Part shown: one piece after another, positions 17,856-26,057 of the stretch | Layout: the number at the start of each line of letters is the position of its first letter | How positions within the stretch are numbered: position 1 is the stretch's first letter | NCBI RefSeq assembly: GCF_000315425.1 | Contig: NZ_JH992922.1 | Span: forward strand, 731,560-795,559 | DNA: 64,000 bases | Source: Massilia timonae CCUG 45783 | GTDB lineage: Bacteria; Pseudomonadota; Gammaproteobacteria; Burkholderiales; Burkholderiaceae_D | Direction of reading: 5' to 3' | Position numbers and translations under genes: made by a program | The notes under the pieces: model-generated | What the model saw: the letters and a program-made list of their open reading frames with translations, nothing else | Told to the model about the DNA's origin: nothing | The model's database searches: none

Positions 17856-20633
17856 ATGCCGCGCCATCCCACCAAGCTCAAACTCACCGCCGCCCTCCTG
17901 ACCGGCGCCCTCCTGACCGTCGGCCTGGCCGGCTGCAACCGGACCCAGTCGACCGAAACCCTGCTGGCGGAAGCATCCGAATACCAGCAGAAGGGCGACA
18001 TCAAGGCTGCCCTGATCCAGCTCAAGAACGCCGTGGCGAACAGCCCGGAAGACGGCGAGGCGCGCCTGGCGCTGGGCACCCTGCAATTGTCGACCGGCGA
18101 CAACGTCTCGGCCGAGAAGGAACTGGGCCGCGCGCGCGCGCTCGGCATCGCCGACGAGCGGGTGCTGCCGCTGCTGGGCAGCACCCTGGCGCAGCAGGGC
18201 AAGTTCAAGGAAGTGCTGGAGCTGATCACGCCCGAGAAGGCCGGCAAATCGGCCGCGCTGCTGTCGCTGCGGGGCGACGCCTTGCTGGGCAGCGGCAAGC
18301 CCGACGAGGCGAAACAGGCCTACGAGGCGGCCCTGGCCGCGAACGCCAATTCCGGCGATGCCCTGATGGGCCTGGCGCGCCTGTCCGCCGTACGTGGCGA
18401 GCGCGACGCCGCCCTCCTCTACGTCGACCAGGCGGTGGCCAAGGATCCGAAGAATCCCGAAGTCTTCATCATGCAAGGCGCGATGCTGCGCTCGATGAAC
18501 AAGCCGGACGAAGCCCTGGGCGCCTACGACAAGGCGCTGGCGCTCAAGCCGGATCACCGCGGCGCCCACATCGAGAAAGCGTATATCGAGATCGCGCGCG
18601 GCAAGTTTGATGCGGCAAAGAAGGAAGTCGAGGCGGCGGAAAAGAATTCGCCGGGCAGCCTGCTGGTGGTGTACACCCGCGCCCTGTATGAATTCTCGCA
18701 AGGCAAGCATTCGGCGGCGCGGGATGCGCTGGCGAAGATCCTCAAGGTCGCGCCCAACCATTATCCGAGCATCCTGCTGGCCGGCGCCTCCGAGCTGCAG
18801 CTGGGCGGCACCCAGCAGGCCGAACAGCATCTGCGCAAGTACCTGGAAGCCAATCCGAACAACGTCTATGCGCGCAAGCTGCTGGCCCAGGCCCAGCTCA
18901 AGAATTCGCAGCCGGCCGATGCCGCCGCCACCCTGGCGCCGGCCCTGAAGGATGCGCCACAGGATGCCCAGCTGCTGGCCCTGGCCGGCGAATCGTACAT
19001 GCAGGTGCGCGACTTCGACAAGGCCGCCAACTACCTGCAGCAGGCCGCCACCCTGGCGCCGGAGGCGGCCGCGGTGCGCACCTCGCTGGGGCTGTCGCGC
19101 CTGGCCCAGGGCGACCAGGCGCGTGCCCTGAGCGACCTCGAGATGGCCGCCACGCTCGATCCGAAATCGCTGCAGGCGACCATGGCCCTGGTCCAGACCG
19201 AGATCAATATGAAGCGCTACGACAAGGCCCTGGCCGCCGTCAATGCGCTCGAAAAACAGCAACCTGACAGCGCGCAAGTGCAGCAGCTCAAGGGCGCCGT
19301 CTACATGGTCCAGAACAAGCACGCGGAAGCGCGCGCCGCCTTCGAAAAGGCGCTGTCGCTGCAGCCGAGCTTCCTGCCGGCGGTGACCAACCTGGCGCGC
19401 CTGGACGTGCAGGACAAGAAGCCGGATGCCGCCAAGGCCCGCTTCACCGCCTTCCTGGACAAGAACAAGGACAACGTCGAGGCCATGACGGCACTGGGCG
19501 AACTGGCCATGCTGCAAAAGAACCAGGCCGAGGCCACGAGCTGGTTCGAGAAGGCCAGCGCAGCCAATCCGAACGCCACCGCGCCTTCGCTCAAGCTCGG
19601 CGCGCACTACCTGGCCACCGGGCAGGCGCCCAAGGCACTGGCGCTGGCGCGCAAGCTCCAGACCTCGCATCCGACCGATGCCGGCGTGCTGGAACTGCTC
19701 GGCCAGTCGCAGGCCGCGAACAAGGACCTGAACGGCGCGCTCGACACCTACAGCAAGCTGGTCAACGTGCTGCCGAAGGCGCCTGGCGCCCAGCTGCGCC
19801 TGGCTCAGGTGCAGCTGGCGCTGAAGAACGAATCGGCGGCCGCCACCCACCTCAAGCGCGCGGTCGACCTCCAGCCCGACTTCGTGCCGGCGCGCCTGAT
19901 GCAGGTCGACCTGGCGCTGCGCGGCAAGCGTCCGGACGAGGCGCTGGCGGTGGCGCGCGAGCTGCAGAAGGCGGCGCCCAAGGCGCCGGTCGGCCACGTC
20001 ATCGAAGGGGACGTGCTGATGTCGCAGCAGAAATTTGCCCAGGCCCAGCAGTCCTTTGAAAAAGGCCTGTCCCTGGCGCGCTCGTCGGAACTGACGGTCA
20101 AGGTCATGCAGGCCATGCAGGCCGGCGGCAAGAGCAAGGAAGCGCTGGCGCGCGGCCAGGCCTGGCTGGCCGCCCAGCCGGACGACGTGCGTGTCTTGCT
20201 GCTGGTCGCCGAGCTCAACCTGGCGTCCAAGGACTACAAGGGCGCCATCGCCAGGCTCGAGAACGCGCAGAAGCGCGCTCCCGAGCATCCGCTGGTGCTG
20301 AACAACCTGGCCTGGGCCTACCAGCAGGTGAAGGACCCGCGCGCACTGGCGACCGCCGAGAAGGCATACAAGCTGGCCAGCGACAGCCCGGGCGTGATGG
20401 ACACCCTGGGCTGGGTGCTGGTGGAGCAAGGCGACACCGCGCGCGGCCTGCCGCTGCTGCAGAAGGCCAGCAGCCAGGCGCCGAACTCGATGGAGATCCG
20501 CTACCACCTGGCGCAGGCCCTGCACAAGAGCGGCGACAAGGCCGGCGCACGCCGCGAGCTCGACAAACTGCTGGGGTCGAACGCGCCGTTCGCCCACGCC
20601 GACGAGGCGCGCGCGCTGCTCAAGACCCTGTAA
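17856..20633 (+). CDS. prsT: XrtA/PEP-CTERM system TPR-repeat lipoprotein PrsT
   Basis: A 925-residue lipoprotein made almost wholly of TPR repeats. A basic start, a hydrophobic run and a lipobox (VGLAGC) near residue 27 predict lipidation. From about residue 35 to the end, 34-residue helical repeats of the kind ALGAYDKALALKPDHRGAH recur. Length and composition match the PEP-CTERM system TPR lipoprotein family (TIGR02917), which is nearly always found with exosortase/EPS loci. It probably acts as a periplasmic or outer-membrane scaffold for polysaccharide export or PEP-CTERM proteins. A GAGG site precedes the ATG. It is followed by a 10-bp GC hairpin at 20646-20671. Confidence 0.92.
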   Translation: MPRHPTKLKLTAALLTGALLTVGLAGCNRTQSTETLLAEASEYQQKGDIKAALIQLKNAVANSPEDGEARLALGTLQLSTGDNVSAEKELGRARALGIADERVLPLLGSTLAQQGKFKEVLELITPEKAGKSAALLSLRGDALLGSGKPDEAKQAYEAALAANANSGDALMGLARLSAVRGERDAALLYVDQAVAKDPKNPEVFIMQGAMLRSMNKPDEALGAYDKALALKPDHRGAHIEKAYIEIARGKFDAAKKEVEAAEKNSPGSLLVVYTRALYEFSQGKHSAARDALAKILKVAPNHYPSILLAGASELQLGGTQQAEQHLRKYLEANPNNVYARKLLAQAQLKNSQPADAAATLAPALKDAPQDAQLLALAGESYMQVRDFDKAANYLQQAATLAPEAAAVRTSLGLSRLAQGDQARALSDLEMAATLDPKSLQATMALVQTEINMKRYDKALAAVNALEKQQPDSAQVQQLKGAVYMVQNKHAEARAAFEKALSLQPSFLPAVTNLARLDVQDKKPDAAKARFTAFLDKNKDNVEAMTALGELAMLQKNQAEATSWFEKASAANPNATAPSLKLGAHYLATGQAPKALALARKLQTSHPTDAGVLELLGQSQAANKDLNGALDTYSKLVNVLPKAPGAQLRLAQVQLALKNESAAATHLKRAVDLQPDFVPARLMQVDLALRGKRPDEALAVARELQKAAPKAPVGHVIEGDVLMSQQKFAQAQQSFEKGLSLARSSELTVKVMQAMQAGGKSKEALARGQAWLAAQPDDVRVLLLVAELNLASKDYKGAIARLENAQKRAPEHPLVLNNLAWAYQQVKDPRALATAEKAYKLASDSPGVMDTLGWVLVEQGDTARGLPLLQKASSQAPNSMEIRYHLAQALHKSGDKAGARRELDKLLGSNAPFAHADEARALLKTL

Positions 20634-20645
20634 GCGGTGCCTTCG

Positions 20646-20671
20646 CCGCGGGACCTGGCCCGGTCCCGCGG
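20646..20671 (+). terminator. GC hairpin after prsT
   Basis: A perfect 10-bp stem (20646-20655 with 20662-20671) with a six-base loop lies 13 bp past the prsT stop. There is no U-tract, so it may be a pause or mRNA-stabilising hairpin and not a full intrinsic terminator. Confidence 0.45.
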
Positions 20672-20773
20672 CGCACCCGTTGAGGCGCCCTTCTTCCCAT
20701 CAGTAAAGGCTCGCGGCCTCATCCTATCGAACGCTGGATTTATTAATGTCGCGATAAGATAACGTTCTCCTAA

Positions 20774-21451
20774 ATGAGGATGTTTATCGTGGACGACGAT
20801 TCGTACGGAATCCGGCTTACCGATACTTCGGACGGTCGTAACACGGCCAGTATGCTGATCAACAGGATGTATGCCTGGCGCGGCTACGCCGGAGATCACC
20901 AGCCCAGTAGCGACCCCAACCGCATCACCCTGACCGCCACCGACAAGGGCGACGTGGTCGGCACGCTCAGCATCGGCATCGATTCCGAGGTCGGCCTGAT
21001 GGCCGACGAAATCTTCAAGGACGAACTCGACGCCCACCGCCAGCGCGGCGCGAAACTGTGCGAGTTCACCAAGTTCGCCTTCGACCCTTCGGTGCGTTCC
21101 AAGACCGCGCTGGCCAATGTGTTCCACCTGGCCGTGATCTACGCGCGCGACATGCATGGCTGTACCGACATCGTGATCGAGGTCAATCCGCGTCACCGCC
21201 GCTTCTACGAGCGCATGCTGGGTTTTCGCAAGGAAGGCGAACTCAAGATCAATCCACGGGTCGACGCGCCGGCCTACCTGCTGCGCGTGAACCTGGCCTT
21301 CGTCACCGAACAGATCGACCGTTTCGGCGGCACCTGGGCCGCCGAGGGCGAAACAGAAGAACGTTCTTTCTATCCATATTTCTTTTCCCCACGCGAAGAG
21401 CGTGGCATTATCAATCGCCTGTTGCGCATGGACGAATCGCATCCGGCATGA
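20774..21451 (+). CDS. FeeM-like N-acyltransferase, exosortase-associated (copy 1)
   Basis: A 225-residue GNAT-fold protein of the N-acyl amino acid synthase (FeeM)/PEP-CTERM-associated acyltransferase type. FeeM enzymes move an acyl chain from acyl-ACP to an amino acid. Shared landmarks with the second copy at 24222-24953 are NRMYAWRGY, SDPNRITLTA, CEFTKFAFDPSV, VIEVNPRHRRFYERMLGF and a C-terminal YFFSPREERGIINRL. Start may be the first ATG or the second, two codons on; neither has a strong ribosome site. An E1/ThiF-like gene follows 34 bp later and is probably co-transcribed. The substrate is unknown. Confidence 0.82.
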   Translation: MRMFIVDDDSYGIRLTDTSDGRNTASMLINRMYAWRGYAGDHQPSSDPNRITLTATDKGDVVGTLSIGIDSEVGLMADEIFKDELDAHRQRGAKLCEFTKFAFDPSVRSKTALANVFHLAVIYARDMHGCTDIVIEVNPRHRRFYERMLGFRKEGELKINPRVDAPAYLLRVNLAFVTEQIDRFGGTWAAEGETEERSFYPYFFSPREERGIINRLLRMDESHPA

Positions 21452-21485
21452 GGCCGGGCTCTTGTTCCCCACTTTTTTTGAACCA

Positions 21486-22364
21486 ATGAATAAACCGTTC
21501 AACTACGAACAGGCTTTCTCGCGCAATATCGGCTGGGTGACGCAAGCCGAACAGCAGCAATTACGCGGCAAGCGCGTCGCCATTGCCGGCGGCGGCGGGG
21601 TCGGCGGCGTGCACCTGCTGACCCTTGCGCGACTGGGTGTGAGCCGCTTCCACATCGCCGATTTCGACAGTTTCGACATCGCCAATTTCAATCGCCAGGT
21701 CGGGGCCATGATGTCGACGGTCGGCCAGCCCAAGGCCGAGGTCCTGGCGCGCATGGCGCGCGACATCAATCCCGAGATCGAGATCGAGATCTTTCCGGAC
21801 GGCGTGCACAAGAACAATCTCGACGCCTTCCTGGCGGGGGTCGACCTGTACGTCGACGCGCTCGATTTCTTCGCCTTCGACGCGCGCCAGCAGACTTTCG
21901 CCGCCTGCGCCCGGCTCGGCATCCCGGCCACCACCGGCGCGCCGCTGGGCATGGGAACGGCCCTGCTCAACTTCATGCCGGGCAAGATGACCTTCGAAGA
22001 GTATTTCGGCTGGGGCGACCTGCCCGAGCAGGAGAAGGCGATCCGATTCGTGGTCGGCCTGGCCCCCGCCGGCCTGCACCGGCCTTATCTGATGGTGCCG
22101 GGATCGGTCAACCTGGCGGAGCGGCGCGGCCCATCGACCATCATGGCTTGCCAGCTGTGCGCCGGCGTCTGCGCCACCGAGGCGCTCAAGATCCTGCTCG
22201 GCCGCGGCGACGTGCTGGCGGCGCCCTGGGGCATGCAGTTCGACGCCTATCGCAACAAGCTCAAGCGCACCTGGCGGCCGGGCGGCAACCGCCATCCGAT
22301 CCAGCGGCTGATGCTGGCGATCGGGCGGCGCCAGTTCGCGCGCATGGCGGCCGCCGGACGCTGA
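21486..22364 (+). CDS. ThiF/MoeB/E1-like adenylyltransferase
   Basis: A 292-residue member of the ubiquitin-activating E1/ThiF family. The nucleotide-binding GGGGVGG loop (about residues 36-42), the DFDSFDIANFNRQ region with the Arg, and the GQPKAEV Lys are all present. Near the C-terminus CQLCAGVC provides a CxxC, as in family zinc sites. Such enzymes adenylate a C-terminal carboxylate or a small carboxylic acid. I chose MNKPFNYEQAF (21486) as start. No ubiquitin-like or ThiS-like carrier is encoded nearby, so the partner is probably a small molecule, possibly the N-acyl amino acid made by the adjacent FeeM-like enzyme. That link is inference from pairing. Confidence 0.82.
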   Translation: MNKPFNYEQAFSRNIGWVTQAEQQQLRGKRVAIAGGGGVGGVHLLTLARLGVSRFHIADFDSFDIANFNRQVGAMMSTVGQPKAEVLARMARDINPEIEIEIFPDGVHKNNLDAFLAGVDLYVDALDFFAFDARQQTFAACARLGIPATTGAPLGMGTALLNFMPGKMTFEEYFGWGDLPEQEKAIRFVVGLAPAGLHRPYLMVPGSVNLAERRGPSTIMACQLCAGVCATEALKILLGRGDVLAAPWGMQFDAYRNKLKRTWRPGGNRHPIQRLMLAIGRRQFARMAAAGR

Positions 22365-22396
22365 GCGAGCGCCGCCGGCCGGCGGCTTCCCGGACA

Positions 22397-22436
22397 TAAA
22401 AAAGCCACTGCCGGATCGCTCCGGCAGTGGCTTTTA
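22397..22436. terminator. Bidirectional intrinsic terminator between the E1-like gene and pepA
   Basis: A perfect 13-bp stem (22403-22415 with 22420-22432) and a TCGC loop, with A-runs on the left and T-runs on the right. It can end both the plus-strand E1-like transcript and the minus-strand pepA transcript. Confidence 0.92.
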
Positions 22437-22478
22437 CCTTTGCACATCGAGCCTGCGAGGCAGGCCCGTGCGTCGTGC

Positions 22479-23297
22479 TCAGGCGGCTTTCTTGTTGCGG
22501 CGGCGGGCGCCGTACAGGCCCAGCATGCCCAGGCCCAGCAGGGCGACCGATGCAGGCTCAGGCACTTCGGCCGCGTTGCCGAAGACCACGTCGAGCGAAC
22601 CATTGATACGCTGGGTGCCGCCGACCTGGAAGTTGTTCAGCTGGCCCGACTGGAACGACATGTTGTAGAACGGATTCGGCGAGGTAAAGAACTCTGGACC
22701 GAAACCAGCCAGGGCGAACGTCGAGTCGGCGCCGAAGCTACCGCAGTTGATGCCGCGAGGACCGCAGGTCGGCAGAGTCGGATCGAGTACGCCGAAGCCC
22801 GACAGCGGATCGCCTTCCGCCAGCAGCAGGTCGTCGCCGGTGTTGCCGAGGATGACGCCGTCAGCTCCCGTTGCGCCAAGGCCGAAGGTGGTGTTCAGGC
22901 CTGCATCCAGGTACATCGCCAGGCTACCGCTGCCTTCGGTGAAGGTGAACTGATTACGCCCGTTCACGACGCCATAGGTGCCGCTGGCCCGGTACACAGC
23001 ATACAGGCCGTAGTCGTTGGTCAACCCGGTGCCGTTGACGGTGGTATTGCCTTCGCCGGTAACGAATTGGCCTGCATTCCAGTACAACGACACGTCGAAA
23101 GTACCGCTCGTGGAAGTAGGGGTGCTCGGAGTGAAGGTAGCGACTTCGCTGTAGTTGCCGGTGATCTTGTCGGCGGTGAACGAGCGGCCGTCATACTCCA
23201 CGGTGAACGGGTTGAAGTTGTCGGCGTGGGCGGCGGTGCCGAACAGCGAGGTGGCGGCAATGGCGCAAGCGATTACGGTCTTCGAAACTGCTTTCAT
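22479..23297 (-). CDS. pepA: PEP-CTERM protein, PepA-like flocculation protein
   Basis: A 272-residue secreted protein. It has a signal peptide (cleavage after AHA, about residue 25) and an Asn/Thr/Gly-rich body. The C-terminal sorting signal VPEPASVALLGLGMLGLYG is followed by the basic tail ARRRNKKAA, the substrate signal of exosortase. The body (DNFNPFTVEYDGRSF, DPTLPTCGPRGINCGSFG, SFQSGQLNNFQ) matches the flocculation-associated PepA family described in Zoogloea. It is the only PEP-CTERM substrate I see in the window. A consensus sigma-54 promoter lies 47-62 bp upstream of the start. Confidence 0.93.
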   Translation of the reverse strand: MKAVSKTVIACAIAATSLFGTAAHADNFNPFTVEYDGRSFTADKITGNYSEVATFTPSTPTSTSGTFDVSLYWNAGQFVTGEGNTTVNGTGLTNDYGLYAVYRASGTYGVVNGRNQFTFTEGSGSLAMYLDAGLNTTFGLGATGADGVILGNTGDDLLLAEGDPLSGFGVLDPTLPTCGPRGINCGSFGADSTFALAGFGPEFFTSPNPFYNMSFQSGQLNNFQVGGTQRINGSLDVVFGNAAEVPEPASVALLGLGMLGLYGARRRNKKAA

Positions 23298-23343
23298 CTT
23301 GGATCTCCTGGTTGTAGGGTTCGTACTAACGATCTCTATGTAA

Positions 23344-23359
23344 GCAACCATCGTGCCAG
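23344..23359 (-). promoter_or_regulatory. Sigma-54 (-24/-12) promoter of pepA
   Basis: On the minus strand the sequence reads CTGGCACG-ATGG-TTGC followed by TTA, a full match to the consensus TGGCACG-N4-TTGC. Transcription should start near 23332, giving a leader of about 35 bases to the pepA ATG. PEP-CTERM genes in Zoogloea-type bacteria are known to depend on RpoN with the PrsK/PrsR two-component system. An inverted repeat TTACA-N4-TGTAA at 23413-23426, about 55-70 bp further upstream, is a possible activator site. Confidence 0.9.
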
Positions 23360-23478
23360 CAAACTCGATCCTTTTAAAATCAACTACTTAAGCCAGTATT
23401 TCGTAGAAGAAATTACAACACTGTAAAAGATCCCGACAGCCCCATTTAAGAAATTCTCATGGCGCTGTCGGTCTTGTC

Positions 23479-24144
23479 CTACAGGGGTTTCCGCAGCACT
23501 ACATTCCAGGTATTTCCGGAGGTGAATTCGCTGGCGACCTCGTAGCCAGCCGCCAGCACCTTGGCGCGCAGCTCCTCGACGTGGAAGGGGCTGTACAGGA
23601 TGCCCTTGCGGATGCCCCAGTCATTGATCTTCTGCGCCGCCCAGCGCAGCGGTGCGAAACCGGACGGATACAGCAGCACGTTGGCGGCCAGCGTCCCGCC
23701 CGGCTTGAGCACGCGCAAGATGTCGCGCAAGGCGCCGTCGACCGTCGGGAAGCAGTGGATCGAATTGGCGATATTGGCGGTGTCGAAGCGGTTGTCGGCG
23801 AACGGCAGCTGGGCCGCGTCGGCATGCTGCACCTCGACCTGCGGATTACCGGCGAAGCGGCGCTTGGCGCCGGCCAGCATCGACGGGGCGTAGTCGATGC
23901 CGGTCACCTTGACCGGCGGCAGCTTGCGGCGGCGGCGCCAGTTCAGGACCATCTCGAGCAGGGTGCCGGTGCCGCAGGCCACCTCCAGGTGGTCGGGTCC
24001 GAAATTCGGCCCGAAGAAGCGCATCTGGGTGCCGATCGTGCTGTTATAGGCGAAGGTGAGAATGAAAAAGCCGCGCAGGTCGTACCACCACGGTTCGGAT
24101 GAATAGGCTTCGGCGATTTCATCCCTGGTCTTACCGGTCGTCAT
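23479..24144 (-). CDS. Class I SAM-dependent methyltransferase
   Basis: A 221-residue methyltransferase of the UbiE/Methyltransf_11 type. Motif I is LEVACGTGTLLEMVL (about residues 53-67). The acidic loop VTGIDYAPSML, AAQLPFADNRFD and LKPGGTLAANVLL follow in order. AGGA upstream supports the ATG at 24144. It lies 77 bp after the second FeeM-like gene on the same strand and is probably co-transcribed. The methyl acceptor is unknown; an acyl-amino acid or a quinone-like molecule is possible. An 8-bp stem with a 23-nt loop (23433-23471) sits just past the stop. Confidence 0.85.
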   Translation of the reverse strand: MTTGKTRDEIAEAYSSEPWWYDLRGFFILTFAYNSTIGTQMRFFGPNFGPDHLEVACGTGTLLEMVLNWRRRRKLPPVKVTGIDYAPSMLAGAKRRFAGNPQVEVQHADAAQLPFADNRFDTANIANSIHCFPTVDGALRDILRVLKPGGTLAANVLLYPSGFAPLRWAAQKINDWGIRKGILYSPFHVEELRAKVLAAGYEVASEFTSGNTWNVVLRKPL

Positions 24145-24221
24145 GGAGCGTCCTCGTTGATTGGATAGAAGCGGAAAATATAGGTCGTTAATGAACTGCA
24201 GGCAAGCGAGGATCGGGTAGC

Positions 24222-24953
24222 TCAGCCCAGCTGGCGCAGGCGGTTGATGATGCCGGCCTCTTCGCGCGGCGAGAAGAACCACGGAAACAGCGAGCGCTCG
24301 CCCACCGCCCGGTCCTGCATGCCGCCCCATTTCTCCACCTGTTCGGTGCCGAAGGCGGTGTCGACGCGCAGCAGCACCGCCGGGGCCTGCACCCGCGGGT
24401 TGGGGCGCGACTCGCACACGGTCTGGAAGCCGAGCATGGCTTCGTAGAAGCGGCGATGACGCGGATTGACTTCGATGAAGATATCCTTGCAGCCGTTCAG
24501 GTCGCGGGCATAGATCAGGGCCACGTGGAACAGCGAGGCCAGCACCGCCTTGGACTTGACCGCCGGGTCGACCGCCAGCTTGGTGATCTCGCACACCCGC
24601 CCGTCGCTGCGCCGCACATCGATGCAATCCTTGAACACCTGGTCGGCCAGCAAGCCGATCTCGGAATCCAGGCCCAGGCTCAGCGTGCCGAACACCTGGC
24701 CGTGGTCGGATGCCGTCAAGGTGATCCGGTTGGGGTCGCTTTGCACCTGGTGGTTGCCGCTGTAGCCGCGCCAGGAATACATCTTACTGATGAGCATGCT
24801 GGCGGAATTGCGCTGTGAATCGATATCGGCCGCGCGGATACCGAACACGCGCTCGTTGATGGCGACGTCGATGATGCTGGGTCCGTCGGAAGCGGCGACC
24901 TCGTCGTCGCCTGGGCCGGCACAGAAGGAGGCCGGCGCTAATGTCTCGATCAT
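24222..24953 (-). CDS. FeeM-like N-acyltransferase, exosortase-associated (copy 2)
   Basis: A 243-residue paralogue of the protein at 20774-21451, with the same landmarks: SKMYSWRGYSG, SDPNRITLTA, CEITKLAVDPAV, IEVNPRHRRFYEAMLGF and FFSPREEAGIINRL. It has a longer N-terminus (about 25 extra residues, acidic). Two ATGs six bases apart are possible; the second (24953) has GGAG at ideal spacing. The two copies face opposite ways around pepA and differ in the central acyl-binding region, so they may use different acyl or amine substrates. It is followed by the methyltransferase gene. Confidence 0.82.
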   Translation of the reverse strand: MIETLAPASFCAGPGDDEVAASDGPSIIDVAINERVFGIRAADIDSQRNSASMLISKMYSWRGYSGNHQVQSDPNRITLTASDHGQVFGTLSLGLDSEIGLLADQVFKDCIDVRRSDGRVCEITKLAVDPAVKSKAVLASLFHVALIYARDLNGCKDIFIEVNPRHRRFYEAMLGFQTVCESRPNPRVQAPAVLLRVDTAFGTEQVEKWGGMQDRAVGERSLFPWFFSPREEAGIINRLRQLG

Positions 24954-25252
24954 GGTCATTCTCCAGGCAGTCCGGCACGTCGAGTGACGGCGGCATTCCT
25001 GATCATCATAGCATTATAAATTACAAATTATCAATTGTATTAACTAGGAGTATTTAATACTTTGACATTTTGAATGTCACCGCATGGTGGACGATAGCAG
25101 CTTCAGCAGGCACTGCGGCGCGCGGGGACAATATGTCTTGAAGAAAGTAACCAGCGCACTGGTGGTGACCGGTTGTGCGGCAAGGCGCCGCCGTGGCGAA
25201 CGCCAGGGGGAAGACGACCGGCGCGAGGGCCGGCCGGGCAGGATGAACGGGC
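24954..25252 (-). promoter_or_regulatory. Regulatory region upstream of the second FeeM-like gene
   Basis: This 299-bp gap has an AT-rich core (25010-25080) that contrasts with the surrounding GC. On the minus strand a perfect TATAAT lies at 25018-25013 with a weak -35, and a perfect 7-3-7 inverted repeat (TGACATT-TTG-AATGTCA, 25063-25079) lies about 45 bp upstream of it. This looks like a sigma-70 promoter with an activator or repressor site. No coding sequence is apparent in the rest. Confidence 0.5.
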
Positions 25253-25873
25253 TTAGAAGAAGCTTTCGGGAATGACCAGGATGTCGCCTGGACGCATCAT
25301 GACATTGGCCGAGATGTCGCCATCCTTGATCAGGTCGTCGAGACGCACATTGATTTTTTCCTGCTTGCCTTCGACGGTGCGCACGATGCTGGCCTTGTTA
25401 CCCGAGGCAAACTCGGTGACGCCGCCCACCGCGATCAGCACGTCCATCAGCGACATCTCGCGACGATACGGCAGCGCCTGCGGGCGCGCCGCCTGGCCGA
25501 TCACGCGGATCTGTTCGTTGAAATTGCCGACGAAGTTGGTCACGACCACGGTGACCACCGGCTGCTGGATGAACTGGGCCAGGGCCTGCTCAATGTCACG
25601 CGCGAGCTGGGTCGAAGTCTTGCCGGCTGCCGGCAGGTCTTCGACCAGCGGAGTCGTGATCTTGCCATCCGGCCGCACCGGGACCGACATCGACACTTCC
25701 GGATTGCGCCAGACGATGATGTTGACGGCATCGCCCGGTCCAATCAGATAGTCCGGGTTGACCGGCGCCAGCGCGGCGGTGCTGGGAGGTACCGGAGTGG
25801 AACAGCCGCCCAGCAGCAGCATGCAAGCGGCGGCGCCGGTTGCCAACAGATTCTTCATGGTCTTCGTCATCAT
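25253..25873 (-). CDS. epsE: Polysaccharide export lipoprotein (Wza/EpsE type)
   Basis: About 206 residues. A signal sequence ends in a lipobox LLLGGC, then a Poly_export domain (DYLIGPGDAVNIIVWRNPEV, about residues 40-120) and one SLBB-like domain (RVIGQAARPQALPYRREMS). It forms the outer-membrane exit of Wzx/Wzy-type exopolysaccharide export. The size is that of the short EpsE form found with XrtA loci. Start is ambiguous among closely spaced ATGs: 25882 overlaps the ribosome site itself, so 25873 (MMTKTMKNLL) is preferred. A plausible sigma-70 promoter lies at 25967-25994. Confidence 0.88.
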   Translation of the reverse strand: MMTKTMKNLLATGAAACMLLLGGCSTPVPPSTAALAPVNPDYLIGPGDAVNIIVWRNPEVSMSVPVRPDGKITTPLVEDLPAAGKTSTQLARDIEQALAQFIQQPVVTVVVTNFVGNFNEQIRVIGQAARPQALPYRREMSLMDVLIAVGGVTEFASGNKASIVRTVEGKQEKINVRLDDLIKDGDISANVMMRPGDILVIPESFF

Positions 25874-25959
25874 CGCGTTCATCCCCTTCGCGCCTACCGG
25901 CCATCCCTGGTGGAATAGTGTTCGACGTGAATCAAAAATTGTAATTTCGCCATCACGGC

Positions 25960-25994
25960 CTGCGCTATTGTAGCGCAGACCGGCGTGGCGACAA
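25960..25994 (-). promoter_or_regulatory. Candidate sigma-70 promoter of epsE with an inverted repeat over the -10
   Basis: On the minus strand TTGTCG (25994-25989) and TACAAT (25972-25967) are separated by 16 bp. A perfect 8-3-8 inverted repeat CTGCGCTA-TTG-TAGCGCAG (25960-25978) covers the -10 box, which would suit repressor binding. It also lies in the gap between the protease gene and epsE. Confidence 0.5.
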
Positions 25995-26057
25995 GCCATG
26001 CACAATTGAAATACTTGCGTGTTGCTGCCGTACGCCAGCGCGCGCCGCCCACCGATG

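Noticed and set aside
20646-20671. The hairpin after prsT as a full intrinsic terminator
   Set aside because: The stem is perfect, but no U-tract follows. I kept it only as a hairpin of uncertain function.
23479-24627. A 382-codon frame joining the methyltransferase to upstream sequence
   Set aside because: The upstream half is the wrong frame of the FeeM-like gene. The methyltransferase start MTTGKTRDE with its own ribosome site explains the gene.
25084-25275. A 63-codon plus-strand frame upstream of epsE's end
   Set aside because: Arg/Gly-rich chance frame with no ribosome site; it overlaps the epsE 3' end.
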